Shown here: in pieces, positions 10,762-23,066 of the stretch
How positions within the stretch are numbered: the stretch's first letter is position 1
Layout: each line of letters opens with the position of its first letter
Source of the DNA: Chrysomallon squamiferum
Lineage: Eukaryota; Mollusca; Gastropoda; Neomphalida; Peltospiridae
Assembly: GCA_012295275.1 (NCBI GenBank)
Contig: CM022671.1
Span: forward strand, 15,052,956 to 15,116,955
DNA: 64,000 bases
Direction of reading: 5' to 3'
The notes under the pieces: generated by a model
Told to the model about the DNA's origin: nothing
Database searches by the model: none
Seen by the model: the letters and a program-made list of their open reading frames with translations, nothing else
Program-made: the position numbers and the translations under genes

Positions 10762-13700
10762 CTGAAATAAAATACATTTTCTCTGTTAAATGGATTAAAG
10801 TTTAAAAGAGGTGCATACAAGTTAATATTAAGTATTAAAATATTCATAAATTGATGAGAAAAGTATAATATGCATGTCTGATTGTGCGTGTTTGTATGTG
10901 TATGCATGTGTTTGTTTGCTCAAATGAGTTTGTGTTACCAGAAACATCAGTATTCATTTAACTGAAGTTTAGATAAGTGCTTGACCTGTTCTGTAGATGA
11001 AAATTGTTAGCCAGCTAAGAAATAAAGTGTGAAATAAACCATAATTCTTTGTTTTATGATTAAAGTGAGTCTTACGAAAACAAACACACCTGGATTCATA
11101 GTTTGCTGGTCAGCAAAATGCTTCATAGTTTTCTCTTGATCTTCCTGCATGTACAAACACAAATATCAACTTACTAATAACAACATATATATAACTTATA
11201 AAGCCAAAGTATTATTAAGATGATTAAAAAAAGTACACACACACTCACACACACACACATACACATACATTATATTTGTGTTATATTTATATAATGAATG
11301 TATGTATGTATGTATGTTAGAAATAACTTGACCAACAAGGCAGATAAGTACATGAATTATTCTATCTGATGAAAATAAGGACTGTTTGTGCTATACCTGC
11401 ATTAACTAATAAAGTGATAAAACAGAATAGCAGGAATTGTGGGAATGATTTGTATTTATCTAATTTTTATATTAAATTTTTATATAGAAACTATATAAAT
11501 AAATAAACAGATAAAGAAATAGATAAATAAAATTTAAAAATATATATGTTAAACTAATTTACTGATGATTTTATTTTTGCTTTTGAATCATCCATTTTCA
11601 CTAGTTACAGCTCTAAAACTTTTCTGGTTATTATGTCTGTTGGACCAAGAAAAGATAATGAGAGAGAAGCCCAGATTTCATAAACAATGTAATGAAATAG
11701 CCAAACTATCTTCTTACATTTTAGTAATGTAAACTGTAAAGGACATAATAATTATTAAAAAAGTCTTACATTAAAAAGGTCATAAATTCCTATCCACTCT
11801 AAATTACACAAATGTGATAAATTATTTGGTTTGCAAAACTGAGACATTTGTATACAATAGTTCCAGTTTTTCAGCAGTGTTGAAAATTATAAAACATGAA
11901 TATGAATAGTCAGTTCTATGTTTAACAAACTGCAAATGCCCAAATAATATATTTCTAACTTCTGATCAGTCTGTCAGTCAAATATATGTAAGTTGCCAAA
12001 ATGAATCAAAATTATTTTTATTTTAATTTAAAATTAAACAAAAAACTGAGAGGAAAGTATAGAAGGAAAAGAATGAAAATGAACATATTTATTTAATCAG
12101 TCGTTAAAACTGAACAAAGTAAAGTAATAACTGGCACTGCATTTTTTTTTAGTTTTGTTTGGCAGAAACCAAAATTCTGAAATAAAAACTGTTAACTAAG
12201 TTAAAAATGAATGCACAAACTCACTGTGACCAGCTTGCCCATCTTCCTCTCTTCATACTGAAAACAAAGTGACTAGAATATAGTGTTGTATTTTATTTAA
12301 AGTATAGGATAAAAAACACATTCAAATTTTTATAGAAATTAAATTATTTCAGAAATGATTGTATCTATTTTTTCAAATATATGTAGCAGAAGAATGTTCA
12401 GGTATCTTAAAATTATTATTATTATTAATAATTTTCTTCTTTTTTGCTTCTGTTTATTTTATTATTTTTTGTTTTTTTGTTTTCTCTTTTAGCTTGCCTT
12501 GAAACCGTATCATCACACTAACTAGTTTTTTTGTTCAGGCAATTCAGAAAACCAATCTTTATAAATTACTGTTTATAATGATACAATATTTTAAATAACT
12601 ATCAGATACAGTAATGTGAAACCTGTTTCCTTATAAACAGTTGAAAAAACATGCTCTTAAACTAGAACTGGTTGTTCACGTTTTATAAGTTTAAATTATT
12701 ATTAGATAATGAAACTTTAGAGCTATATCTACTACACACATCTTAACATCAGTTTTGATATAATACTGAAGTTGGCTAAAGGTCATTTCCATATCAAATC
12801 AGAACAAATATTTGAAACTTTATCATCACCCACTCTGAACTGATTCTTTTGGGTGGGAAATTTGGTATGCTAAATGTTTTTCACAGCAGATAAACTGCTT
12901 CAGAAGTCTCTAACTTTTATATAGAATTACAAAATATTTTGTTGGAATTATAAAAAGTAACTTGTAATAATAAACAATAATTAATTAATGATCACAATGT
13001 TAATGTTTTGAATCATACTGAAAATTTATCTGTGCTACCCATTATAATTGCCTTAGAAAAATAATCACCAAAGTTTCAATAATCTGACCATTAAAAAAAA
13101 CACATGTCATTAGATAATACTAATTTTTAAATCACCATGTCACTGTTAGGTAATATGAAATAATTTCAATGAAATTATGATTCATACTGTTTCATTTATT
13201 AGATTTTTATTTCAATCTAATCCATAAAATAAACATTAAAAGAAAAATATTATTTTTCCAGAATCAATTTAATAAGCTATTTGACTGGAAATAATAGTTT
13301 AACAGTGACCATGTTTACTTGGCAGATTAATCAGGTAGTGGTTGGTACACTGATAAGATTCAGATAACATACACATATTGTAACACATAATTTAACATAC
13401 TAGCCACTTTTATTATATCATAACTAGAAGCCATGTAAAAAGCAATCAGCAAGTCCTCCCACGGTTTATCACCAGTGAAGGGCTATCTTTTGACATGTTT
13501 TTATTAACTGCACCTTTATAGATTACAGGTGCACTTTATAAAGATTAAATGAATATAAGTTCTCATATTATTTTGTATGAACTATTTATAGCCTGTTTTC
13601 TTTAGAAGTAAATCATCTTTTTTTCTTTTTTTCAAGCAGGGAGCACAGCTTGACCAAAAATTAAGCTGACATGACATTTGTAACAAATGGGTGGCACATC

Positions 13701-14388
13701 ACAATCATGCCCTGCAGACAACTTCTTCATCCAGCTATATTTAGTTAGATTGGTCATCTATGCATTCTTTTAATAAAACATATTAAATTAAAGAGTAAAC
13801 TGACATGTAGTTGTAGGCAATAAAAGTGTATAGCTGTGAAAAGGATATACCATTAGTTTTGTAAACAAAAAAGTGTAGTAAATGACATAACAGGAAGTAT
13901 TTCATTCAGTTTAACTGTTATTTTTTTAAATATTTTTTTCAGTGAAATTTTTAGCACTAAATATCTACACCCATTGGCATAATGAAAGAAAGTAATGGAA
14001 AATAAAATAATGACATATTAATAAATATATTAAACTCAGTTTGATGAGATGATTACAAGGTTATATATAAACATATTTCTATAAAGAAAAACGTTAACAA
14101 AACAGGCTGAATGTGAAAACACATACTATATATATATATATATATATATATCTGTGATTTATAATCTGAAATGATGTTGATTATATCATTATTGATATGA
14201 ACGTTTATTTACAACAGTAAGTTGAAAGCATACAACTACAAGCTTTTTAACTGAAGACAAATGATGCATTTTTAACAAAAGCCACTTCTGACATAAATAT
14301 AATACTTATTGTTACTCATTTACTGTTAGTGTTACTGACAGGGCTTTAACCGTGTTTTTGAAAGGTTAGCAGTATATATATTTTTAAT

Positions 14389-14457
<69 letters not shown>

Positions 14458-14723
14458 CTGTTGTTGTATATATAAATAACTATTTTATCGCTATAAAAAT
14501 ATGCACAGCAACAGTAAAATTATCCATCTAATACAATTACCTGTAAATATTTGCGAGGAACATATCCAATACTGTTGTCTTTCAGCGAACGAGCACCCCA
14601 CCAGTCCGTCTGCTCGTCACATTCAAACACTTCAAATCTATCACCTTTTGCAAATTGCAAAATGTTTTGAGAACAACCTGTTTCGGGAGGAATAAAGTCT
14701 GAAATAGCTTTGTAGATATCCAT
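9302..14723 (-). CDS. SH3 domain plus FAM107 (DUF1151) domain protein
   Basis: Six coding exons, 5' to 3' on the minus strand: 14541-14723, 12225-12257, 11090-11144, 10488-10761, 9649-9802 and 9302-9412. They total 810 bases, or 269 residues plus stop, and the phases (0, 0, 1, 2, 0) all agree. Residues 1-61 are an SH3 domain (AISDF, DWWGAR, GYVPRKYLQ). Residues 105-118 are an Asp tract broken by one Gly. Residues about 155-255 match the FAM107/DRR1 family: NP-x-x-ES, LHKELL, KTELNKVLEKRK, a Glu/Lys/Arg-rich helix, and the family's C-terminal APEFIKI. Vertebrate FAM107A/B bind actin and act in cell migration and stress responses, and as I know them lack an SH3. The SH3 would add proline-rich ligand binding. 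The start is the ATG at 14721-14723, because the SH3 fold begins there. An actin-adaptor role is inference. Confidence 0.9.
10679..10720 (-). repeat. Coding (GAT)n repeat encoding an Asp tract
   Basis: On the minus strand a run of GAT codons, interrupted by one GGT and ended by a Cys codon, encodes five Asp, one Gly and eight Asp in the linker between the SH3 and FAM107 domains. It is a microsatellite inside coding sequence, so its length may vary between individuals. Confidence 0.92.
11233..11272. repeat. (CA)n microsatellite
   Basis: Imperfect CA run in an intron of the SH3-FAM107 gene. Confidence 0.85.
12225..12257 (-). CDS. 33-base microexon of the SH3-FAM107 gene
   Basis: An 11-codon exon (YEERKMGKLVT) sits between a CAG acceptor and a strong GTGAGT donor. 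It is phase 0 on both sides, so including or skipping it keeps the frame. It lies between the SH3 exon and the linker exons. Confidence 0.75.
14128..14151. repeat. (AT)n microsatellite
   Basis: Perfect AT run in the first intron of the SH3-FAM107 gene. Confidence 0.9.
14391..14467. repeat. Compound (ATT)n/(GTT)n microsatellite
   Basis: ATT repeats change abruptly to GTT repeats, with one GCT interruption, about 70 bases inside the intron that follows the SH3 exon. Confidence 0.93.
14541..14723 (-). CDS. SH3-encoding first coding exon
   Basis: The exon begins with ATG at 14723 and ends at CAG with donor GTAATT. Its 61 codons hold a whole SH3 domain: the ALYDY-like AISDF, the acidic RT loop, the DWW ligand-binding tryptophans and the GYVPRKYLQ end. 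A single exon carrying one complete domain fits domain addition by exon shuffling. In layout it resembles the SH3 at the very N-terminus of NCKIPSD-like proteins, but the downstream sequence is FAM107, not NCKIPSD. Confidence 0.9.
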
Positions 14724-14812
14724 TGCTTTGCTTTACTTCTTATTACATCTGAAGTTGTAAATCTGCTCCCACTTCGACAAGTTCTGTTCTTATGTACACA
14801 GAAGAAAACACA

Positions 14813-14819
14813 CGGAAGT
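14813..14819 (+). promoter_or_regulatory. Possible ETS-type site upstream of the SH3-FAM107 start
   Basis: A CGGAAGT core occurs about 90 bases upstream of the ATG, where a proximal promoter or 5' UTR would be. It fits the ETS-family consensus, but a 7-base match alone is weak evidence and no TATA box or initiator stands out. Confidence 0.2.
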
Positions 14820-15817
14820 AACTTAGTAAATCAAGAGTTCATAGACAATTGTCAAAGCCGAATTACTTCCCTTTGTAATTTTCTTCCTCAATTGAAAGGA
14901 AATGCTATATACCAGAAATAAACATCTATACTGGCTAAAGTTTCACAAATTTTAAAGAAGAAAATAACTGTTATAAGTGGTTTCGGTGTAATACGTTCGT
15001 TCCCTGGTTTTACGTTACAACAAAAAACATGAAGAAAAACTGGCATTCAATATAAAAATTGCATTATCGTGTCGTTACGAATATTGTTTTCAATTGTATT
15101 TTTATTTATTTATTGAACAAAGATAATCTAAATAATTTTGTAAACTAAGCCGATATATTATATACAAAAAAATAAATAAATAAATAAAAAATTATTTCTG
15201 AAATATTACGCAAGCATACGATTCATCATTAATAAAGACGTTAATTTTATTTTTGAGATGTGTATTGTGCTAGAAGTAATGATACTATAATATCAATATA
15301 TTAATAATAAAATAATAATATATAATTTTTTTTTTAAATTGTTTTCTGTCACAGAGTACACTATAACAGTATACTTCACAACTAATTAACCAATTAAATA
15401 TCAAAATGACAAGTAATTTGAATAACATAATTCAAACTTGGCTGTTATAATTTGATATCTGATATACTGCTAGACTATAATTAACTACTGCAGCTTGCCG
15501 TTTTTTTTTTTTTTTTTTTTTTTTAAGTAATACTGTATATGTGATCGTTGAAAGGGCATTTGCACAACGATGTCACGTTTTTTTTTTTTTATTATTGTGT
15601 TCCTATCAAAATATATTTAATGTGTGTGTGTGTGTGTTTAGTCTTGCTGCAGAAATTTGAAGCAGATACTGAAATAGTGAGAATGTCAGTCGGACGAATG
15701 AGGTGCTAACAATGGCGAAACAAAGGACACGAAAGATTTGGAGTCAGTATTATGAAACAGACGTGTCAGTCAAACATCTCCGTTCTAACTAAACTGACCA
15801 CTTCGTTTCTCTGACCA

Positions 15818-15820
<3 letters not shown>

Positions 15821-15874
<54 letters not shown>
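15821..15874. repeat. (CA)n microsatellite
   Basis: Uninterrupted CA run of about 27 units in intergenic DNA. Confidence 0.95.
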
Positions 15875-15878
<4 letters not shown>

Positions 15879-16667
15879 TTAGTAATTGAATGATACTGCG
15901 ACTGTATAAACATTGGTTGTTTTGTCCTACGTATAAAAATAATTATCCGGCTAAAGTTTTTAGACTTAGTAATAAATTACAGATGGGGAAGTCTCATTCA
16001 CAAAAGCATTCTTACTTGGTGAGCAATACTCAAACGAGTGGGAAAATGGTATAGGCATCTTAAATACAACATTGTTCGTAAATTGAAATAATACTTTTTT
16101 CTTGGAATCTTGTAATGATTTCTCCTTTTGATAGTAAAAAAATATATATATATTTAAAAAGTTTCGGTGAAATATCCATATTCTTGCGGTTTAAACCCCG
16201 CATAAATAAAAAGCAATTTAAAACGACCACTCTTTTAAAGCATACACTACATATCTATCAAAATCAGTGTAATAACGGCATGATTATCAATTTAATTTGT
16301 TTGTTTGGTCAACATGATTAATTACTATGAAATAAATGTGATAATAATCATAATTAAGATAAAGGATACCATATGGACAGAGAATTTATATCAACGAGTA
16401 ATCGGTCGCATAACGAACTAAGATAGCATACATTTAGAAAATTGAATATTATTTCCAAAAATAATACCTTAAAGTTGGGATAAACTCTAGACGTCATTGG
16501 ATACTATGGTTTCATGACAAATTAGTTTCATATTTTCTAAGGTATGCTATGTCACTATATGCTAATTATGCGTTATTCTTTAGCAAGTTATTAAAGCTTG
16601 ATCGAATAAATAATTACATAAATTCCATTTTGATAATTAAGTGTCAGGGAAAATATTGATGATAGAA

Positions 16668-16690
16668 TATATATATATATATATATATAT
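16668..16690. repeat. (AT)n microsatellite
   Basis: Perfect AT run in intergenic DNA. Confidence 0.9.
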
Positions 16691-17493
16691 TTATTTTTAA
16701 GTTAGGGAGAGTTTGTACTACTTAGTTTTTTTCTCTGGAAGTCTTTTGTCCTAGCTTGTTTTTAACTGGAGGGTGTGTGTGCGTTTGCCTTATTTTGCAT
16801 TTCTACTGGGAAATTTGTCTGCGTCTGCATTTTTGGGTAGAGGTGTTGTCCTGAGGGGATTACTATCATATCCCATTATAAAATTTAATACACCTCGTTT
16901 TCACATTTAAGGCATAGGTAAAAAAAAAAAAAAAAAGAAAGAAATCAGCATCATTATTTATTGTCTCATTTCTTTTTTTTTCTTTTTTTTTAATTTCCTC
17001 GCTTGTCTGTCTTCTTATCTGGTTGAGGCATGCTAACCATCACCCACCTGAGAGCTGTATATAAACTTACACAAAAGAAAGCGTCTTACTTACGGCAGAA
17101 TGTCACGTAGTGTGTTCGAGTGAGCAAACCCAGTAATATTAGCAGTTACTGAAAAACGTAACATACTCACACATTCTATTTTGACAGATGGTGTGAAAAT
17201 GCGATGAATGGGTATACCCATTTTGAAGGGGTTAACTGGCAGCTGTGGTTGGTTAGGTTAGTATAGGTGTTATTCTACGTAAATCTTGTAACAACCAGTC
17301 CATTAGACAGTCATCACTATCTGCAAAAATATGAGTGAATGCAATTACATATATATAACTGATCAAATTCTTTGGAAATTTATATTGTTGTACAAGGACT
17401 GCCACTAAAATTAATTCCAAGTTAACGAAATCAAATTCGGGAATTTAAAAACATAAAGAAGTAGGAATATTCAATTGTTGGAAATATGACCGA

Positions 17494-18077
17494 CGGACAT
17501 TACACCGAACGGACGTTGGACCCACATACATTTTTCAGAATGGACATAATTATAGGCCTTTTCAGTTTTGTTTGTTTTTACCTCTGCTTATCAAATATTT
17601 ATTTATTTATTTAAATTTCTTTCCTGCAACCTGTCTGCTTTATAAAACAAACGATAAAAATGACAAAAATAACATAATTAAAAACAAATTAAAAATCTTT
17701 ATTGCACATCAGTTGCAATAAAGATATTAATTGTAATGTAGACTTATTGTAACACAAATAGCAGTATATAACGGTAAACAGGCTGAGTTCAAAACGCTGG
17801 TCCTGACTCCATGTCGCTTCAAAGCGGCCAAGAAACAAAGACAGAAATTCGAATGTTTGATTTTCTAGTGCCGAGACAAACTCACTGAAGCTTTCCGCAA
17901 CCTCACTGAAATACGCCCATCTCGGCCAGTTGTGTTTGTACAAGGCGTATGCTTCTTTGCCTAATATATATAATTATTTTAATCAAGTATTTGGCAGTTC
18001 GGCCATTTGTCCATTCGTTTATTTGTCCCATCGGGTAAATATCCGTTCAATTAAATGATGTTTGGCTACAATGTCCG
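17494..18077. mobile_element. Possible degenerate mobile element with inverted GGACA-rich ends
   Basis: The left end has CGGACATT at 17494-17501 followed by repeated GAACGGACG/GGAC motifs. The right end has the inverse AATGTCCG at 18070-18077, preceded inward by GTCCATTCG and GTCCCATCGG motifs. Both flanks are full of GGAC-type words absent from nearby DNA, and they face each other across a coding-like minus-strand frame. The exact inverted match is only 8 bases, so this could be chance or two independent repeats. Confidence 0.3.
17689..17960 (-). pseudogene. Unrecognised coding-like fragment inside the possible element
   Basis: On the minus strand a TTAG acceptor-like site at 17961-17964 is followed by an open frame of about 90 codons, ending in TAA at 17689-17691. 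It is richer in G+C and in Trp, Glu and Phe codons than the surrounding DNA (KHNWPRWAYFSEV, FLGRFEATWSQDQRF), which is unusual for random sequence here. I do not recognise the family and see no continuing exon. It may be a transposon-encoded or captured exon fragment, or chance. Confidence 0.25.
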
Positions 18078-18888
18078 AAGAGCCGAAGAATAGAATTGTT
18101 TTAGTTTTTAAATTTGTTACTATTGAGAGAATAAACTTTTATGCAAAGAAAAATATTTTATAAAAATACATTAACTAATTATACAACTGATAAAATATTT
18201 GCCTACGTTCACGAATGTGTTATTGAAAATAAATGATTAAACGACCCATTTCCTTTGTCGTTGCTATAGCTATATATTTTATTAAACTTATTAAACTTAT
18301 TACCCATGTTGTAACAGAAAATTAAAAAAATGGATTTTTAATGTTCAGCCTCGACGATTAGTCCATCTTAACGACAAAATGATAAACTAAAACTTTAAAA
18401 TATAACATCGAATTTTTTTTTACAAATTGTTAAATTATTCGTTTCTGTGAAAATGGGTCAAATATAGATTTTGAGATTTATAGCATTTTATCCTTTTAGT
18501 GATTCTATTAGAAGTTTTGCTTTGTTGACCTTAAAACTAAAATAGCCTCTTAAGTTATGAGCAAACAGCCATTTTCATGTACAAAAAAATTGGTGATTAC
18601 AACTGGAGATCTATCTAAAGGTTTGATTCCTGGATTATAATATGCTCCAAATCCATTTCAGGCGATTCTAAATCTGAATTTTACGAAGTCCGAAATGTTT
18701 TTTTCCAATAAAAATAATGGAAATGAATCAATCGGTTCCCAGACTCTAAATTATACCCCATTTCGATAAATTTATGGTAAAAGTAACACTAATTAAACGC
18801 CCTGAAAATAGATAATAGACTGAAATACTATTTAATAAAATAAAAAACTGCCTTTACTTCTACACTTTTCTTGAACGCCATGGATAAT

Positions 18889-18912
18889 ATACATATATAT
18901 ATATATATATAT
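18889..18912. repeat. (AT)n microsatellite
   Basis: AT run directly before the CpG-dense patch. Confidence 0.9.
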
Positions 18913-18930
18913 AGCACAGATACACAAACA

Positions 18931-19090
18931 GGCGCGCCCGCGCGCGCTAAAGCTAAGAAAAAGCCACGATCAGACTCGTTAGTAACGTAAAAGGAACTTC
19001 CACAACGAAATCGACACGAATTGACCACGCAACAAATGACGTTTACGCAACGAGCGCATTTTTGAACTCCATTTTATGAGCTACGCAAAA
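18931..19090. promoter_or_regulatory. CpG-dense patch in AT-rich DNA
   Basis: A stretch opening with GGCGCGCCCGCGCGCG and continuing with many CpG dinucleotides and a CRE-like TGACGT word. Surrounding kilobases have very few CpG. In animals such patches often mark unmethylated promoters or enhancers, but no gene start is evident at either edge, so the role is unknown. Confidence 0.3.
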
Positions 19091-20647
19091 CATTTCATAA
19101 CACTTGATCTTGTGCAGATAAAACTAATATTACTGCCATTTAAACTACTAACGATAAATTTATTTAATTATTTAACACAATGTATAACCCATGAATCACA
19201 AGGTGTAAAACTTTATTTCAACAATTAAAAATAATTTACGTGGTTGTAAGTAAATACAGAATGAGGTAACTGATAAGAAACCGGAGCTAAATTTCTTGAG
19301 CATTCTCTGACAATTGATTTTTATAGACTTTTTTAAAATTATTTTTTTTTAAATATAATATATAAATTGCAGATATGAAAAGGCATTTCTAAATTTATTT
19401 TCTGTTATGAGTGTAAATAAAATCTGTTCCTTAAAACAAAATTCAGATCTATATTGAAATCTAAAATGTATTCAATATTTAAATCAAAATAAATAATTAA
19501 TAAAAGTCTGATAAAAATATATGTGCCGTTAAAACAGTATAAATAGATTTCCATAAAATATTAAAAAAAACATTAAATGCACTGAAATTTGGCAACCAGC
19601 TGTCAAGCAGCAAATCATTGAAAAAATCAGATGATTTAGAAGAGAAACTGTGTTTAAAAATCATACACAATAATGTAAATAAATGAATATATGAAACATT
19701 TATTTATGTGAGTTCAATGCAACAATTTGGCATATAAATTCATTTTTTTTCTTCAAATTTTAATAGTGATGAAATGTATGTTAATTCAGATCAAAATGGT
19801 TTTACAAGACATGAAACAACTGAGTCATAAAAAGCAAACAACCATAAATAATCCAAAAACAATTCCATTGAACTTCAAAAATGTTTCAGTGTTGAGAGCT
19901 CATATTTTCTGATTTATTGTAATACAAATAATTGACTGATCTGTATGATTAGCACCAATACAAAACATATTTTCATTATTAAAAAAGACAAATATAATAA
20001 TAATAATAAATAATTAAAATAAATATAGATAATAATTTATTTTATAAAATGAATAATCCATATCAGATTTCTCCCATTAAATCAATAAGCATTAAATGAA
20101 TACCACCACAATCATCAAAAAGAATACACAAAATTAGTTAGTACCCATTTAATAAACAATTAGCATGTGTGTGATAAATTAAGGCTACATATTTGTGCAA
20201 TTAGGTGTTTGAAACTGCATGGGCTAATAGTAATAATAATAATTTATTTATGGTAATCATATTATTCCAAATATTTTACCTTCTATTTTAGATAAATCAC
20301 AAAGAAATGATTCATAAGTAGATTTCATGTTCCAGAAAAGCAATTTTCAACTCTATAAATATTATTATTATCCATATCCAAAGAAATTCTTGTCGAGCTA
20401 ACAAATATGGGAAGATAATGTGTGTGAGGAAAATAAAATGTTTTGCAGATTATACCACACATTCTACCTTTGGTAACAGGAAAAATCTGAATTTGAACTC
20501 TCGGAATCTGACAGAAATGAACTACAACGGAGAGGAAAGATTCTTAAAACTAACAAAAGGAAACTCTGCTTATTAAGTTGGTCTCAAAGAGGTTTAGTAG
20601 TGTCCTTTTATATTGAAATTACAGCACTACCAGCAAACAGCATGTTT

Positions 20648-20671
20648 TATTATTATTATTATTATTATTAC
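20648..20671. repeat. (ATT)n microsatellite
   Basis: Run of ATT units in intergenic DNA. Confidence 0.85.
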
Positions 20672-23066
20672 CACATGCATTTGTGGTGATTGTCTCCTAC
20701 ACAGGCTGCTCCCATGGGAACAGTTTTAAACATTCTAATACATAAAGCTTAATTTTTAATTTATGCTCTGCGTAGACACACACTATCCAGACTGGATTCA
20801 ATAAACCACCAAAAGGCAAAGAAGGTTCACAACCACCTGTGATAAAGCAAGTGTGATCCTGTGATTGTCAGGCAAAAGGTGCTAAGTCATCTCTACAGTG
20901 ATGATCATAACAAATTACTAAACATTTAATAATAACTTTTTATATATGAAACACATTTTCATAAAGTCTTGGATATTTAACAACACAAATCTCCCAATAT
21001 TATTCAAATGTTAGTACACGTTAAATAACTTATATTAAAATTTATTGAAAATATTGTATAAATCATCATGTAGTTATCATGACATTAGCAAAATGATTAA
21101 ATTAAGGATATTAAATACAGCGAAGCCATACAATGAACATACAAGGGTTAATGAAAAGAAAATTTGTATACATTACATATTAGCTTTCTGTATAAATAAA
21201 ATTCATAACAAAACAAAACATTAAAGTCTGAAAACACAGCGAATAATACTATAACAAAAACAGTCAAAACAGTAGTTCATTAAAAACAACATGTACAACA
21301 GCATATTTGTAAAAAGCAGAGCTAAACTGTCATGCTTGTTATTAGTGTACGTATTACTAGTATACAAGTCTGACAATTTCAGTGGTTTCATTATCAGAAT
21401 GTTTTAAAATAAAAATCACAAGTATGAAGAAAACACTTGATTTTTTTTGAGTATTTTAACATTTAGGAAGTTTAAATGTTTGCAAACAAAAATTAAACAG
21501 GCATAAATTATCTAAAATTCTAGTTAACCATTTAGCCTTGAAAGTATCAGGTAAAGACAAACATTTGACAGTAATTGTACAAATGCAATACAATAGATTA
21601 AATACTTAATATGAAAAAAACAAACACGCACAATAACACTGTTTAGTAAACACAGTCATGTTGGATACGGTGTAATTTCCATTAATATATTACTACTGTA
21701 CTGTGATTATTCTGAACACTGGCCAAAATTTGGTAATCTACACCTGCAAAAATGTTAAGCTTCCTCTGAGATTATAAAGTATAATATTATGTCACAAGTA
21801 ATTCCACCTGTTATATCACTTACTGAGTGTCTACTTGGCTGTCGCTACACTGATATTAATCAACTGGTCAGCAAACACGGGCTAACATGGTGGATCTCCC
21901 TGATCTGGACATTGTCACATGACAGCAATAATAGGACACTGCTGCATTGAGAGTGACAGTAGCTGTCCCTTCGGCAAATCCACCACAGAACTGGAGTGAT
22001 GAGAGATGGAAGCAATAATAAAAAGTATCTTTGTTTTGCCATGTAAAAACTTTTGGTCTCTATAGAAATTTAAGCAATAACATGAATAATACTGGTAAAA
22101 ATTAGTGCCTTTTTTTTTTTTTTTTTTTTTGGTCAGTTATTTAGTAATATTAAAAAGTGCAAGAGAGGACTAGAATACACTGAATATGTTTGGATTAGAT
22201 TAACCCATTTAAACTTTGTCTTTAGTCTGTACCTATTTTAGAAGAAATATATTTTATTTGTTTATACATATACTGTTGTAAAGAGCATGTTAAATGGTGC
22301 TACATTTGCATTTATGTAGTGTCTGAGGTAAAATTAAAATTCAGTTATGTAATTATATGGCATACAATAAAGTTGAGTGGATTAACTTTTTCATATTTCT
22401 TTCATATTCCACACCAAACAACATTCCCAAATATTTTACTTCTGTTTTATGCAGTAACATAGGAGTAGATGTGATATCAATGGTATCAGATGTTTGAAAT
22501 ATGCTAAACTGAAATGAACAGTTTTTAAATCTTTCTTGATATTTGCACCCTGTTAAAAGAAAACAGGAATGTATTGGCAAGTGTTCATTCGTTGTTTTTC
22601 AAACAGAGATCATTGTTTTTTGTGTATGCATGAACAAGTGGATGTAAATGCATTACATTCATATCAAAATGCCACAGCTCATGTTCCAGAAGAAAAATGT
22701 TTAAATATTTTGTTATTAAATGTTTTTTTTTTAATATATATATAAATTAATAAAATTAATAAAAATGTCTAAATATATTGTTATTAAGAAAAATATATTA
22801 AATGGGATTATAATATAACAAGCATTATGGCACTGTAACAATTTCACTGTAACAAATATGAAAGTTTTTTTGGCACATTTTTAACCATTGTTTTTTTTTA
22901 TAGTGCTGCCATGAGGATGTTATATCAGTAGGTGCATGTGTACGTATGTATGTCTGTATATGTGTATATGATAAAACACTGCCCTTACTGCATCTGCTCC
23001 TTCTCAAAAATCAACATGCTGATGAGGTGTAGAGTTGAGTAACTGATGGCAAGCCTGTGTTAAAGT

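Larger units (their letters stand above)
14724..23066. other. Intergenic region between the SH3-FAM107 gene and SARM1
   Basis: About 8 kb with no gene I can support. The low-coordinate end is promoter and 5' UTR of the SH3-FAM107 gene; the high-coordinate end is SARM1 3' UTR (minus-strand AATAAA, for example at 22253-22258). In between are a (CA)n tract, several (AT)n runs, poly-T and poly-A runs, a possible mobile-element remnant at about 17494-18077 and a CpG-dense patch at 18931-19090. A 25-codon frame starts with a good context at 15712 but has no other support. Confidence 0.6.

Noticed and set aside
15712-15789. 25-codon plus-strand frame with a good start context
   Set aside because: Very short, no splice donor in phase, no similarity I recognise.
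15821-15874. Regular CA tract considered as a repeat array with spacers
   Set aside because: Simple dinucleotide repeat; there are no spacers and this is animal DNA, so CRISPR is excluded.
22353-22580. 75-codon minus-strand frame downstream of SARM1
   Set aside because: No protein features; the position fits 3' UTR.
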